A program made the translations under genes and the position numbers. From the NCBI GenBank assembly GCA_025963645.1, contig JAOQAI010000005.1:124001-188000 (forward strand): a stretch of DNA of 64,000 nt. Direction: 5' to 3'. Below the pieces are notes generated by a model. That model was not told the DNA's origin. It was given only the letters and a program-made list of their open reading frames with translations, and made no database searches. Below are positions 8,908 through 16,700 of the stretch, one piece after another; position 1 is the stretch's first letter, and each line of letters starts with the position of its first letter. The stretch comes from Flaviaestuariibacter sp. Lineage in GTDB: Bacteria; Bacteroidota; Bacteroidia; Chitinophagales; Chitinophagaceae.

Positions 8908-10416
8908 ATGCTTTTCAACTCCTATACCTTCATTGTCTTTTTTGCCATTATGCTGGCACTGCATAACCTGCCTTTAAGCTGGAAGACGAAAAAAGTAAAC
9001 CTGCTTCTTGCCAGCTATATTTTTTATGCCGCCTGGAACCCTCCTTTCATATTGTTGCTATGGCTATCTACCGTGATCGATTATTTTGTCGGCAGGGCCT
9101 TGTATAATCAAAAAGATGGATACCAACGCAAACTGCTTTTAGTGATAAGCCTGGTGGGCAATTTAGGAATGCTGTGCTTTTTTAAATATGGTGGATTTTT
9201 ATTGGAAAATTTTGTTGCCGTCGTTAATGCGCTAGGGATCGATTATCAGCCTGCAGCACCAAATATTATTTTACCAGCGGGCATTTCATTCTATACGTTC
9301 ACCACGCTTTGTTATACGATCGATATGTATAAACGAAAAAGCGAACCGGTAAAATCATTGCTCGATTTTTCTTTGTTTGTCACTTTTTTTCCGCACCTAG
9401 TAGCAGGTCCGATTGTCCGTCCGCCGCAGTTAGTGCCCCAATTTGAAACACCCCGCACCGCCAGTCAACAACAATTATTGAACGGCCTGTTCTTACTGTC
9501 CTTAGGCTTATTTATGAAAGTGGTTTTGGCGGATGGCATGTTAGCGGGTTCAGCAGACCTGGTTTTTAATGCGGCGACCGCCTTACCAACCTTGGATGCG
9601 TGGATGGGCGTTTTGGCTTTTTCTGGACAGATATTTTTTGACTTTGCCGGATATTCTACTTGCGCCATTGGTATTGCTTCCTGTCTTGGGTTTACGCTCC
9701 CCGAAAATTTCCGCTATCCGTATGCCGCCATTGGCTTTTCCGATTTTTGGCGCCGCTGGCATATCACGCTTTCCACCTGGCTGCGGGACTATTTATACAT
9801 TCCGCTTGGCGGAAACCGGCATGGCGAATTCCGCACCTATACGGCTTTGATGCTTACGATGCTGTTAGGCGGTTTATGGCATGGCGCCTCCTGGACATTC
9901 GTGGTGTGGGGCGCACTGCATGGCATTTATTTATGCGTGGAGCGCCTGTTCCGGCCCAAACCATTAACTCCGGATCAGATAATTTTAGAAGCGATCAGCA
10001 ATAAAGAGGAAGCTGTTGAGCCGCCGGTGATAACCGCTTCCGCGTCCTTTGCGCCAGCTTTTTTACGAAATAAAGGCGCGACCAATTTTTTTGCGGCCTT
10101 GTTCACCTTCTTTTTAGTAAATGTGACTTGGGTGTTTTTCAGAGCTTCCGATTTTCCTACTGCAGGACGCTTATTGAGTTCCATGTTTGGCAACATAAAT
10201 GGCGGTGTGCCAGTGCTTACAACTTTAGCCATTCTTAAGGTTTCGGTAATCACGGTGCTGCTGGTGCTTACGCATTGGTTCATGCGTAATACTAGCGTGC
10301 TGCAAGTGGCGCACAAGCTAAAGTGGTGGCTGGTTGGTATCATCTGGGCGTTCATGCTCATCCTGCTTTTACTAAGCCAGGAGAGCAGCAGCTCTTTTAT
10401 TTACTTCCAGTTTTAA
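8908..10416 (+). CDS. MBOAT family O-acyltransferase (AlgI/DltB type)
   Basis: A 502-residue polytopic membrane protein of the membrane-bound O-acyltransferase family. Diagnostic segments are FFPHLVAGPIVRP (about residue 165), FSDFWRRWHITLSTWLRDYLYIPLGG (about 275-300) and LLGGLWHGASW (about residue 320), which holds the catalytic His. A cytoplasmic-looking linker rich in E/A (about 345-385) separates the last helices. By family precedent it moves an acyl, usually acetyl, group from a cytoplasmic donor to the outer face of the membrane for transfer to a polysaccharide or similar polymer. It follows the SGNH-like gene by 3 nt and is closed by a strong terminator, so the two form a self-contained operon. 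Confidence 0.92.
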   Translation: MLFNSYTFIVFFAIMLALHNLPLSWKTKKVNLLLASYIFYAAWNPPFILLLWLSTVIDYFVGRALYNQKDGYQRKLLLVISLVGNLGMLCFFKYGGFLLENFVAVVNALGIDYQPAAPNIILPAGISFYTFTTLCYTIDMYKRKSEPVKSLLDFSLFVTFFPHLVAGPIVRPPQLVPQFETPRTASQQQLLNGLFLLSLGLFMKVVLADGMLAGSADLVFNAATALPTLDAWMGVLAFSGQIFFDFAGYSTCAIGIASCLGFTLPENFRYPYAAIGFSDFWRRWHITLSTWLRDYLYIPLGGNRHGEFRTYTALMLTMLLGGLWHGASWTFVVWGALHGIYLCVERLFRPKPLTPDQIILEAISNKEEAVEPPVITASASFAPAFLRNKGATNFFAALFTFFLVNVTWVFFRASDFPTAGRLLSSMFGNINGGVPVLTTLAILKVSVITVLLVLTHWFMRNTSVLQVAHKLKWWLVGIIWAFMLILLLLSQESSSSFIYFQF

Positions 10417-10430
10417 GGAATGATAGCAAT

Positions 10431-10468
10431 TAGAAATGCCCCGGAAAAGGGGCATTTCTAATTTTTTT
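10431..10468 (+). terminator. Rho-independent terminator after MBOAT
   Basis: Perfect 12-bp stem TAGAAATGCCCC/GGGGCATTTCTA followed by ATTTTTTT, 14 nt after the MBOAT stop and lying between convergent genes. Confidence 0.85.
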
Positions 10469-10482
10469 GTTGCATTGTTGAA

Positions 10483-10980
10483 TTATTGGGAAACAACTCC
10501 AGACCGTTTTTCGTCAATTACATAAGTGTTGGTCCAACGGTCATGCCATGGATAAGGAGGTGCGCCTAATGCGCTGAAAGCATTAAAGGGCACCATTCGA
10601 CTCAGTCCTCTTAACAAGGCTGTTTTTGTAGAAATAGTGGAGCCATCTTCATTAACTGCCCTGGTGCCGGTTATTAGTTTTCCTAAAGACTTGCCTTTAA
10701 ATAACGCCTCAATGACAAACATATACAATCCGTATAGTACGAGCCCTAACAGGCGGTCTAACAAATTAAATCCGGTGGATTCTGTATCCAGTTCCTCTAT
10801 TGTCTCCGGACTAATTATAGCCCATATCATTCCAATGATAAAGAAAATGGCATAAAAGGAAATGAGATCGATAAGGTAATTTGCAAGCCGTTTGCCGCTT
10901 CCAGCTTGTTCTATCGTGTTTTCAAAACCAGCAAAGATATCTTCTTGCTCTGCTGTGTGTGTGCTCGGGTACGGTTCCAT
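10483..10980 (-). CDS. RDD family membrane protein
   Basis: An RDD-domain protein: GKRLANYLIDLISFY with the R and D typical of the family's first helix, a second hydrophobic stretch (LLDRLLGLVLYGLYMFVIEALF), and KGKSLGKLITGTRAVNEDG. A closing PWHDRWTNTYVID matches the family's usual end. The track starts at 11025, but that adds a 15-residue stretch without character. The internal ATG at 10980 (MEPYPSTHTAEQED) gives 165 residues and a more typical N-terminus. RDD proteins are multi-helix membrane proteins; some are linked to ion transport, and most are uncharacterised. Convergent with MBOAT. Confidence 0.8.
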   Translation of the reverse strand: MEPYPSTHTAEQEDIFAGFENTIEQAGSGKRLANYLIDLISFYAIFFIIGMIWAIISPETIEELDTESTGFNLLDRLLGLVLYGLYMFVIEALFKGKSLGKLITGTRAVNEDGSTISTKTALLRGLSRMVPFNAFSALGAPPYPWHDRWTNTYVIDEKRSGVVSQ

Positions 10981-11025
10981 GACTCTGTTAGTTTGATTAG
11001 CACACAAAATAGGGAATTCATGCAT

Positions 11026-11056
11026 ATAAAAAAAGCTTCACAAGTGAAGCTTTTAA
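11026..11056 (-). terminator. Rho-independent terminator of the desaturase gene
   Basis: Read on the minus strand: AAAAGCTTCAC-TT-GTGAAGCTTTT followed by T residues, 4 nt after the desaturase stop. Confidence 0.75.
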
Positions 11057-11059
11057 AAT

Positions 11060-12181
11060 TTAGGCGGCATGTTCTGCCAGAGCAGGTTCCCGCTGCGGCA
11101 TTTTATGTTCTACAGGTTTTTGTCCTAAATGCTTCATCGTACGCACATGCGAAGCGATCGCCTCGCCAAGCGTAGGAAACGAATGATAAGGCAATCCAAA
11201 CTCTTCGCATTTGGCCTTTACGATCGGGCTTAATTGCGGGTAATGAATGTGCGAGATACGAGGGAAAAGATGATGCTCCACCTGGAAGTTCAACCCGCCC
11301 ACATACCAGTTGATGAATTTATTCTTCGGGGCAAAATTCGCGGTGGTTTTAATTTGGTGCACCGCCCATTCCGTTTCAATTTGCTTGTCTTCCAACCCTA
11401 CGGCATCAAACTCAGGTCCTTCCACGGCATGTGCCAGCTGGAACACATAAGAGATGACAACGCCGATAACGATGCCCATGGTCAGGTAACCCACTAACCA
11501 GGCTTGCCAACCCACCATAATGATCGGTAGGGCAATGTAAAAAAATGCGTAAGCGGCTTTGCTTACCCAGAAGATCACATGGTCCTGCCAACTCATAGGA
11601 GAGATAGGCGTATTGTAAACCTTCTTCTTGAAATACTTTTCAAAGTCGCGAACGCCTGCCCACATGAAAATAGTAAGTGAATAGGCGACAGTAAGATAGA
11701 TATGCTGGTAACGGTGTATCGGCCACCACTCTTGTGTAGGGCTTTGGCGAAGTAGTTTGCTTTGTGCAATATCGTCATCCACACCATGAATATTGGTATA
11801 GGTATGATGCAGGATATTATGCTTCAGTTTCCAGAAGAATGTGTTGCCGCCTACCGCGTTCAGCGTATAGCCAAAAAGTGTGTTCACCCATTTTTTTGAA
11901 GAGTAAGCGCCATGACAGGCATCGTGCATGATATTAAAACCAATGCTGCCGATGGACATCCCTAAAATGGCGCATAGAATCAGGCTAATGGCTAGCGGAG
12001 GCGTGTTGGTCAGCAGGATAATATAAATGGTAAGACAGAGCGGAATAAGGATCAGGGCTTTCGAGTAAAGCTTCCAGTTGCCTGTTTTTTTGATGTTGTT
12101 CGTTTTGAAATAATCATCCACACTTTTTTTCAAAGACTGGAAAAAGAGATTATTCCGGTTGTTAAAGGTGACCTTTGCCAT
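11060..12181 (-). CDS. Membrane fatty acid desaturase (front-end type)
   Basis: A 373-residue integral membrane di-iron desaturase. The three histidine boxes are HDACH (86-90), HNILHH (121-126) and QVEHH (about 300-305). Gln replacing the first His of the third box is the mark of front-end (delta-5/delta-6 or linoleoyl-CoA-like) desaturases. No fused cytochrome b5 domain is present, so electrons must come from a separate ferredoxin or flavoprotein. A flavin reductase is encoded about 5 kb away, but a link is only a guess. Several hydrophobic segments flank the boxes. A minus-strand TATATTTA box at 12308-12315 could be the -7 element. Transcribed alone, with its own terminator. Confidence 0.9.
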   Translation of the reverse strand: MAKVTFNNRNNLFFQSLKKSVDDYFKTNNIKKTGNWKLYSKALILIPLCLTIYIILLTNTPPLAISLILCAILGMSIGSIGFNIMHDACHGAYSSKKWVNTLFGYTLNAVGGNTFFWKLKHNILHHTYTNIHGVDDDIAQSKLLRQSPTQEWWPIHRYQHIYLTVAYSLTIFMWAGVRDFEKYFKKKVYNTPISPMSWQDHVIFWVSKAAYAFFYIALPIIMVGWQAWLVGYLTMGIVIGVVISYVFQLAHAVEGPEFDAVGLEDKQIETEWAVHQIKTTANFAPKNKFINWYVGGLNFQVEHHLFPRISHIHYPQLSPIVKAKCEEFGLPYHSFPTLGEAIASHVRTMKHLGQKPVEHKMPQREPALAEHAA

Positions 12182-12376
12182 TGTTTAAAAATCTTTAGTA
12201 CTAAAATTCAATAAATGCAATTCAGATACCATAAAGCCTCTATTGGCGAACGTACTGAATGCCAATGAAACAATTATCTGCCTTAAATGGTTACTAACTG
12301 CTTAAAGTAAATATAGAATTAAATGAACGGAGCGGGCGAATGTAGCCTTTTATATAACAGTTGCTACTGTTAAAGA

Positions 12377-12535
12377 CTAACTGCCGCGGTTAGCGCTGCC
12401 GGGCATGGTTTTCTTGCCAAAGCCGGATGATTTGATGTTCTTATTCAAAAATTTGGAGCCCTGTGCGGCTCCTTTCGGAGCGGCCGATCCGCCTTTCTTA
12501 TCGCCTTTTTTCCCTTTTGGTGTGAGCAATCCCAT
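12377..12535 (-). CDS. Small basic protein, 52 aa (not in ORF track)
   Basis: Read directly from the minus strand, ATG at 12535 and TAG at 12377-12379, below the track's length limit. It begins MGLLTPKGKKGDKKGG, continues with SAAPKGAAQGSKF, and ends KTMPGSANRGS. It is rich in Lys, Gly and Ser, has no hydrophobic segment, and has a strongly positive predicted charge. I have a recollection of similar MGLLTPKG-starting small proteins in Chitinophagaceae, which I cannot verify here. Codon use looks coding. The start is 49 nt downstream of the nucleoid-associated protein's stop on the same strand, so it may share that transcript. Composition would suit nucleic-acid or ribosome association, but this is conjecture. 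Confidence 0.6.
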   Translation of the reverse strand: MGLLTPKGKKGDKKGGSAAPKGAAQGSKFLNKNIKSSGFGKKTMPGSANRGS

Positions 12536-12584
12536 AGTGCGTTTATTTTATAATTTCAAATATAAAGGTTTTATCCTTAACCCG

Positions 12585-13634
12585 TTAGGCTTCGTCCACG
12601 TAATAGATCTTATAGTATTTGCGACCGTCATTATCCGTTCCTCTTTCAATGAGGTCGGTGCGGCCATGAATGTAAATATGAAAGTTCTTGTCAAGCTTCA
12701 ATACGCTTTTATAAACCCTTGCCTGCTTTTTTACGGCATCCGGTGAAATATCAAAATTAGAAGAAATATCATAATCGTTGCTTTCCACATACCGCGTACC
12801 GAATTGCCTAAAGGAGTGGATCATATCGTCATCGGCAAATACTTCGGATTGAAATTCATCGATATCAAAAGCGTCTTTCTCTTTAAAATAATTGATGGAT
12901 TTATTAAGAAGTTCCACCTGGTCGGTTTTGGAAACGCCTGCTTCGCCTTCTAACTGCTCGGTGATAAATTGCTTGGTGAGGGTAAGGAAGTGCGCCGTGT
13001 GGTGAAATTCGTTCTTTTGTGGCGTTAGTCCCAGAAATCCCTCCTTCCAATACTGCGCTTCTTCGCCGCGGTTCTGGTTGTCAAAAATCAACACATCATA
13101 ACCTTCCTCTTTATTCCGGTTAATGATCAGGCAACCTTTATCAATTTTGGTAAGTTCTACACCTTCTTTCATGGCTAACGCAAATCCATCTGCATCTTTG
13201 GTGACATCTAAGAACAGGGATTTATTTTCGGTTTTAAATAGGCCGATGGCCTTGTGCATCCTGCTTTCGATAGGCAAACCTTCAAAATAAGTAACATAGA
13301 ATTCGCCACCCTTAACTTTTGGATGGGTAGTAGCTTCGTAGAGCTGCCTTGCTATATTACCGGAAAGTTTTTCAAAGTTTTCGGGATCGGCAAAAAGCTG
13401 CTGACAGAAATTGTACACCTCGTGGTATTGCAACGAAGAGGGGTGGTGAAAGGAGAACTTCTCCGCTATACTTTTGAACTTGAATAACAAGCCTTCCTGT
13501 AGCTGCTCTACGGTCTGATCATCCAACTCCAAAGCTTTATCTGAAATAGTGAGCGGGTCCAGGTTATTCTTGCTGCCTACATAATGCAGGATGATCTTTC
13601 GGAGTTTGGCGGTGTTGTAATCGGCGGTAAGCAT
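12585..13634 (-). CDS. Nucleoid-associated protein (NdpA/YejK family)
   Basis: A 349-residue protein resembling the NdpA/YejK family (PF04245). It begins MLTADYNTAKLRKIILHYVGSK, which fits family members that start with a short strand and a conserved HYVG-like motif. KGGEFYVTYFEGLPIES lies near residue 110, a region with KTENKSLFLDV follows, and GCLIINRNKEEGYDVLIFDNQN lies near residue 170. YejK binds DNA and is found in the spermidine nucleoids of E. coli; the molecular role is unclear. No membrane or signal segments. The small basic ORF lies directly downstream on the same strand. Confidence 0.82.
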   Translation of the reverse strand: MLTADYNTAKLRKIILHYVGSKNNLDPLTISDKALELDDQTVEQLQEGLLFKFKSIAEKFSFHHPSSLQYHEVYNFCQQLFADPENFEKLSGNIARQLYEATTHPKVKGGEFYVTYFEGLPIESRMHKAIGLFKTENKSLFLDVTKDADGFALAMKEGVELTKIDKGCLIINRNKEEGYDVLIFDNQNRGEEAQYWKEGFLGLTPQKNEFHHTAHFLTLTKQFITEQLEGEAGVSKTDQVELLNKSINYFKEKDAFDIDEFQSEVFADDDMIHSFRQFGTRYVESNDYDISSNFDISPDAVKKQARVYKSVLKLDKNFHIYIHGRTDLIERGTDNDGRKYYKIYYVDEA

Positions 13635-13710
13635 GCTTTTGCCATTTTATTGGTGGCGCAAGTTACGGGAAGCGAGCCTCCTAATTTTTACATCTTACCC
13701 TCTGTCGCGA

Positions 13711-13830
13711 TCAACGGCTTACGCCATGTTCGCCCATATCGCTGCCTTCCGCTTTCTTTTTTGCGGCTTTACTTATAAACATGATGATAAATAGGATGGC
13801 CGCCACTGCCGCTATGAACATGATAACCAT
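13711..13830 (-). CDS. Small single-pass membrane protein, 39 aa (not in ORF track)
   Basis: Read from the minus strand: ATG at 13830, TGA at 13711-13713. It begins MVIMFIAAVAAILFIIMF, a clear hydrophobic helix, followed by a basic stretch SKAAKKKAEGSD and a short tail. The layout, an N-terminal helix with a positively charged cytoplasmic tail, is common among real bacterial mini-membrane proteins. It lies 76 nt upstream of the nucleoid-associated protein gene on the same strand and could be co-transcribed with it. No homologue recognised. Confidence 0.45.
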   Translation of the reverse strand: MVIMFIAAVAAILFIIMFISKAAKKKAEGSDMGEHGVSR

Positions 13831-14049
13831 ATAATTAAGTTTAAGAATAAGGGCGCAAAACCATGCCATAGCAAACTCTACTTGCCCGTTTTTTAAATAA
13901 AAAAGCCTGAGCTTTTCCTAATTTTTTGCGATGTTATGCGATTTTTAAATATTGCTCAATAACCTTCAACTCTACCATTGGCGCAGATCTTAGGCGCTTT
14001 GGCCTAATGATTGCAAGTAAGGTTTATCATTTAACCAAAATCAAATAAA

Positions 14050-14295
14050 ATGAAACAAACAAGGAAGGTACTAGGCGTTTTAGCGGTAAGCTCATGCTTA
14101 TTTTTCACGGCTCCGGCTACTGCGCAAACAACCGATGGTACATCGACCACTACAACAAGCGTAACGGATGATGCAGATGACGATGGTGATGACAATGGTA
14201 AAATCGGGCTGGCTGGCCTTTTAGGGCTTTTGGGTCTTTTAGGACTTCGTAAAAAAGACGACCACCGCCACACGACTACAGTGCGCAGAGACTAA
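14050..14295 (+). CDS. Secreted 81-aa protein with GLLGLLGL motif (WGxxGxxG-like)
   Basis: An N-terminal signal peptide (about residues 1-26, ending TAPATAQ) is followed by a Thr/Ser-rich stretch and a highly acidic DDADDDGDDNG run. A hydrophobic repeat GLAGLLGLLGLLGL comes next, and a basic tail beginning RKKDDHRH. The hydrophobic repeat and basic end resemble the WGxxGxxG class of small proteins, but the Trp is absent here. The order (motif, hydrophobic stretch, positive cluster) recalls C-terminal sorting or anchoring signals; the acidic run could bind divalent cations. Function unknown. It is followed directly by its own terminator and is monocistronic. The leader contains a 6-bp inverted repeat TTAGGC/GCCTAA near 13991-14008. 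Confidence 0.75.
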   Translation: MKQTRKVLGVLAVSSCLFFTAPATAQTTDGTSTTTTSVTDDADDDGDDNGKIGLAGLLGLLGLLGLRKKDDHRHTTTVRRD

Positions 14296-14302
14296 ATGAT
14301 AT

Positions 14303-14331
14303 AAAGCCCCACACTGTTGGGGCTTTTTTCT
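14303..14331 (+). terminator. Rho-independent terminator after the 81-aa secreted protein
   Basis: AAAGCCCC/GGGGCTTT stem with a run of T, 7 nt after the stop. Confidence 0.8.
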
Positions 14332-14380
14332 TACCTGTTTTACTCCTTCTTTTACATCCGTCGGTTTCCCGCCTACATCC

Positions 14381-14388
14381 TACTTTTG
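14381..14388 (+). promoter_or_regulatory. -7 box for glyS, very close to the start codon
   Basis: TACTTTTG matches TAnnTTTG exactly, with the ATG 7 nt after the box. The predicted transcript start is therefore at or next to the start codon. No good -33 TTTG is seen. Confidence 0.4.
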
Positions 14389-14395
14389 CCGGATT

Positions 14396-15859
14396 ATGGC
14401 AACAGACAGCAACAGGTTCCAGGCGATCATTGGCCACTGCAAAGAATACGGCTTTATTTTTCCTTCCAGCGAGATCTACGATGGCTTGGGTGCCGTGTAT
14501 GATTACGGCCAATGGGGCGCTGAACTCAAGAAGAACATCAAAGATCATTGGTGGCATAGCATGACCCGCCTGCATGAGAATATCGTTGGTATCGATGCCG
14601 CTATTTTTATGCATCCGACCACCTGGAAGGCGAGCGGTCACGTCGATAATTTCTCCGACCCGATGATCGATAACAAGGATAGCAACAAGCGCTACCGGGT
14701 TGATCATCTGATTGAAGCAAAAGCCGATGAGTTGGAAGCATCTGGTCAAAAGGAGCAGGCGGACATTCTCCGTCAGCAAATGGATGAGCTCCTGTCAACT
14801 GATAATTTTGAAGGATTAAAAACATTAATAGAAAATAATAAGATTGCTTGTGGCATCAGTGGTACCGTCAATTGGACGGATGTGCGCCAGTTCAACCTTA
14901 TGTTCTCCACTGAGTTTGGCGCTGTCTCTTCCGAAACGGAAGACAATAAAATTTACCTACGCCCCGAAACGGCCCAAGGCATATTCGTAAATTTTTTGAA
15001 TGTGCAGAAAACCGGCCGGATGAAGATCCCGTTTGGTATTGCGCAGATTGGTAAAGCGTTCCGCAACGAGATCGTTGCCCGTCAATTCATCTTCCGGATG
15101 CGGGAGTTTGAGCAAATGGAAATGCAGTTCTTTGTGCGACCCGGCACACAGGCACAGTGGTACGAGTTCTGGAAACAGGAACGCCTAAGCTGGCATTTGG
15201 CTTTAGGCATTTCGCCCGATAAATACCGCTTTCATGATCATATAAAGCTGGCACATTATGCCGATGCGGCTTGCGATATCGAGTATGATTTTCCGATTGG
15301 GTTTAAGGAAGTGGAAGGCATTCATTCCCGTACTGACTTTGACCTGAAGCAGCACCAGGAGTTCAGCAAAAAGAAGCTGCAGTATTTCGATAATGATATT
15401 GACGAAGCTACCGGAAAGCCTTATGGCAACTATATTCCGTACGTGGTAGAAACTTCAATAGGGTTGGATAGAACCGTAATGCTGTTGCTGAGCGAAGCTT
15501 ACGAGGAGCAGGACCTAAGCACGGAAGAAAAGAAAGACAGCCGCGTGGTGCTGAAATTCCCACCAAAATTTGCTCCTATTAAATTAGCTGTTTTGCCGCT
15601 TTTAAAGAAGGACGGTTTGCCGGAGATTGCCCGTGCTATTATGGATGACTGCAAGCCACACTTCAAATGCTTTTATGAAGAGAAAGACGCGATCGGTAAA
15701 CGCTACCGGAGAATGGATGCGCTGGGTACGCCTTTCTGTGTAACGATTGATCACCAGGCAAAAGAAGATAATACGGTTACGATCCGGTACCGTGATTCAA
15801 TGCAACAAGAGCGTATTTCGATAGAGCAGGTTCGGCAATTAGTTCAGGCGGCATTGTAA
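14396..15859 (+). CDS. glyS: Glycyl-tRNA synthetase (alpha2 type)
   Basis: A 487-residue class II glycyl-tRNA synthetase of the homodimeric type found in Bacteroidota, archaea and eukaryotes. Motifs seen are GFIFPSSEIYDGLGAVYDYGQWGAELK at the N-terminus, TWKASGHVDNFSDPM (about residue 77), LRPETAQGIFVNF (about 190) and FGIAQIGKAFRNEI with FRMREFEQMEMQFF (motif 2, about 215-245). EGIHSRTDFDLKQH follows, then ETSIGLDRTVMLLL (motif 3, about 360). The last 100 residues form the anticodon-binding domain. It charges tRNA-Gly in the cytoplasm. The ATG chosen gives the standard N-terminus. Flanked by terminators on both sides, so it is a single-gene transcript. Confidence 0.96.
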   Translation: MATDSNRFQAIIGHCKEYGFIFPSSEIYDGLGAVYDYGQWGAELKKNIKDHWWHSMTRLHENIVGIDAAIFMHPTTWKASGHVDNFSDPMIDNKDSNKRYRVDHLIEAKADELEASGQKEQADILRQQMDELLSTDNFEGLKTLIENNKIACGISGTVNWTDVRQFNLMFSTEFGAVSSETEDNKIYLRPETAQGIFVNFLNVQKTGRMKIPFGIAQIGKAFRNEIVARQFIFRMREFEQMEMQFFVRPGTQAQWYEFWKQERLSWHLALGISPDKYRFHDHIKLAHYADAACDIEYDFPIGFKEVEGIHSRTDFDLKQHQEFSKKKLQYFDNDIDEATGKPYGNYIPYVVETSIGLDRTVMLLLSEAYEEQDLSTEEKKDSRVVLKFPPKFAPIKLAVLPLLKKDGLPEIARAIMDDCKPHFKCFYEEKDAIGKRYRRMDALGTPFCVTIDHQAKEDNTVTIRYRDSMQQERISIEQVRQLVQAAL

Positions 15860-15877
15860 GTATCAGTTTTGATTTTC

Positions 15878-15914
15878 AAACCTCACAGGCTTTCAAACCT
15901 GTGAGGTTTTTTTA
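15878..15914. terminator. Palindromic terminator between glyS and the YdcF-like gene
   Basis: AAACCTCACAGG and CCTGTGAGGTTT arms (12 bp perfect) followed by a T-run, 18 nt after glyS. It lies between convergent genes and reaches the stop of the minus-strand one. It belongs to the same CCTxACAGG hairpin family as 34025-34057. Confidence 0.8.
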
Positions 15915-16673
15915 TCCCTTGCCCGTGAACTTATAAACTATAGTTCCCAACAACTCTTTGATGAAATTGTCCCAGTTGCGTAAAGCTGTTGCCGAAGGAA
16001 GCAGCACATCTTCCATAAAATTATTGCCGCCGCCTTTTGAAATAAAGTCGCAGGGGTAAAGAACCACTGGCATACCTTGTTTAGTAAAGACTTTTTGAGC
16101 ACGTGGCAAGTGCATGGCTGATGAAATAAGGAGATAAGGTCCGGGCAGGTATAGGGAATCAATTATTTTTTTAGCATTCACTGCATTTTGCAAGGTGTTC
16201 TTTGATTCACCATCGGTATAAATGTCGGCAGCCGGAATACCCAGTTCCACCAGGTGCTGCTTAATAAAATCGGCTTCTTTGAAATGGTGTTTTACGATAT
16301 AACCATTCCCCGCCGCTATAATGATCTTTTGAATTGCCCCTTTCCTATAAAGAAGCACCGTTTGAATAAAGCGGTCGGATGCAGGATTAAAGTAGCCTTT
16401 ATCTTCTTTTAAATTATAAGAAACAAACCCACCTAACACAATGCCTGCCGCATATTTTGAAGTAGGCGTTAATTCCATGGGTGAAGGTTCGTAAGCAGTG
16501 ATAAGTTGGTTGATGATGAACGGGTTGCTGAAGAAAAGCAACGCGATAAGAGTGGCTATGAAGAGGCGGCGTTTGCGAACCGGCTTCTTAGTAAAAGCTG
16601 CCAACAAGAATAGGATGATCACCCATATCAGCGGACGAAATAAAAAGAGCAAGACTTTGAGCAGCACAAACAT
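15912..16673 (-). CDS. YdcF/SanA-family (DUF218) membrane protein
   Basis: A 253-residue protein with two N-terminal hydrophobic segments (about residues 1-25 and 36-56) followed by a DUF218 domain. The domain is marked by AAGIVLGGFVSYN (about 74-86), IIAAGNGY, ESKNTLQNAVNAKKI (about 158-172) and LLISSAMHLPRAQKVF (about 180-196). DUF218 proteins (ElyC, SanA, YdcF) are inner-membrane proteins tied to envelope integrity and lipid-carrier or peptidoglycan homeostasis in E. coli; the reaction is not established. It is 27 nt downstream of the flavin reductase on the same strand, so the two may be co-transcribed. Confidence 0.85.
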   Translation of the reverse strand: MFVLLKVLLFLFRPLIWVIILFLLAAFTKKPVRKRRLFIATLIALLFFSNPFIINQLITAYEPSPMELTPTSKYAAGIVLGGFVSYNLKEDKGYFNPASDRFIQTVLLYRKGAIQKIIIAAGNGYIVKHHFKEADFIKQHLVELGIPAADIYTDGESKNTLQNAVNAKKIIDSLYLPGPYLLISSAMHLPRAQKVFTKQGMPVVLYPCDFISKGGGNNFMEDVLLPSATALRNWDNFIKELLGTIVYKFTGKG

Positions 16674-16700
16674 GTTGGCGAAGAAAAGATAAATGAGCGA

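Noticed and set aside
12405-12746. Plus-strand ORF of 113 aa
   Set aside because: It is antisense to the 52-aa basic ORF and to the 3' end of the nucleoid-associated gene, and its translation looks random.
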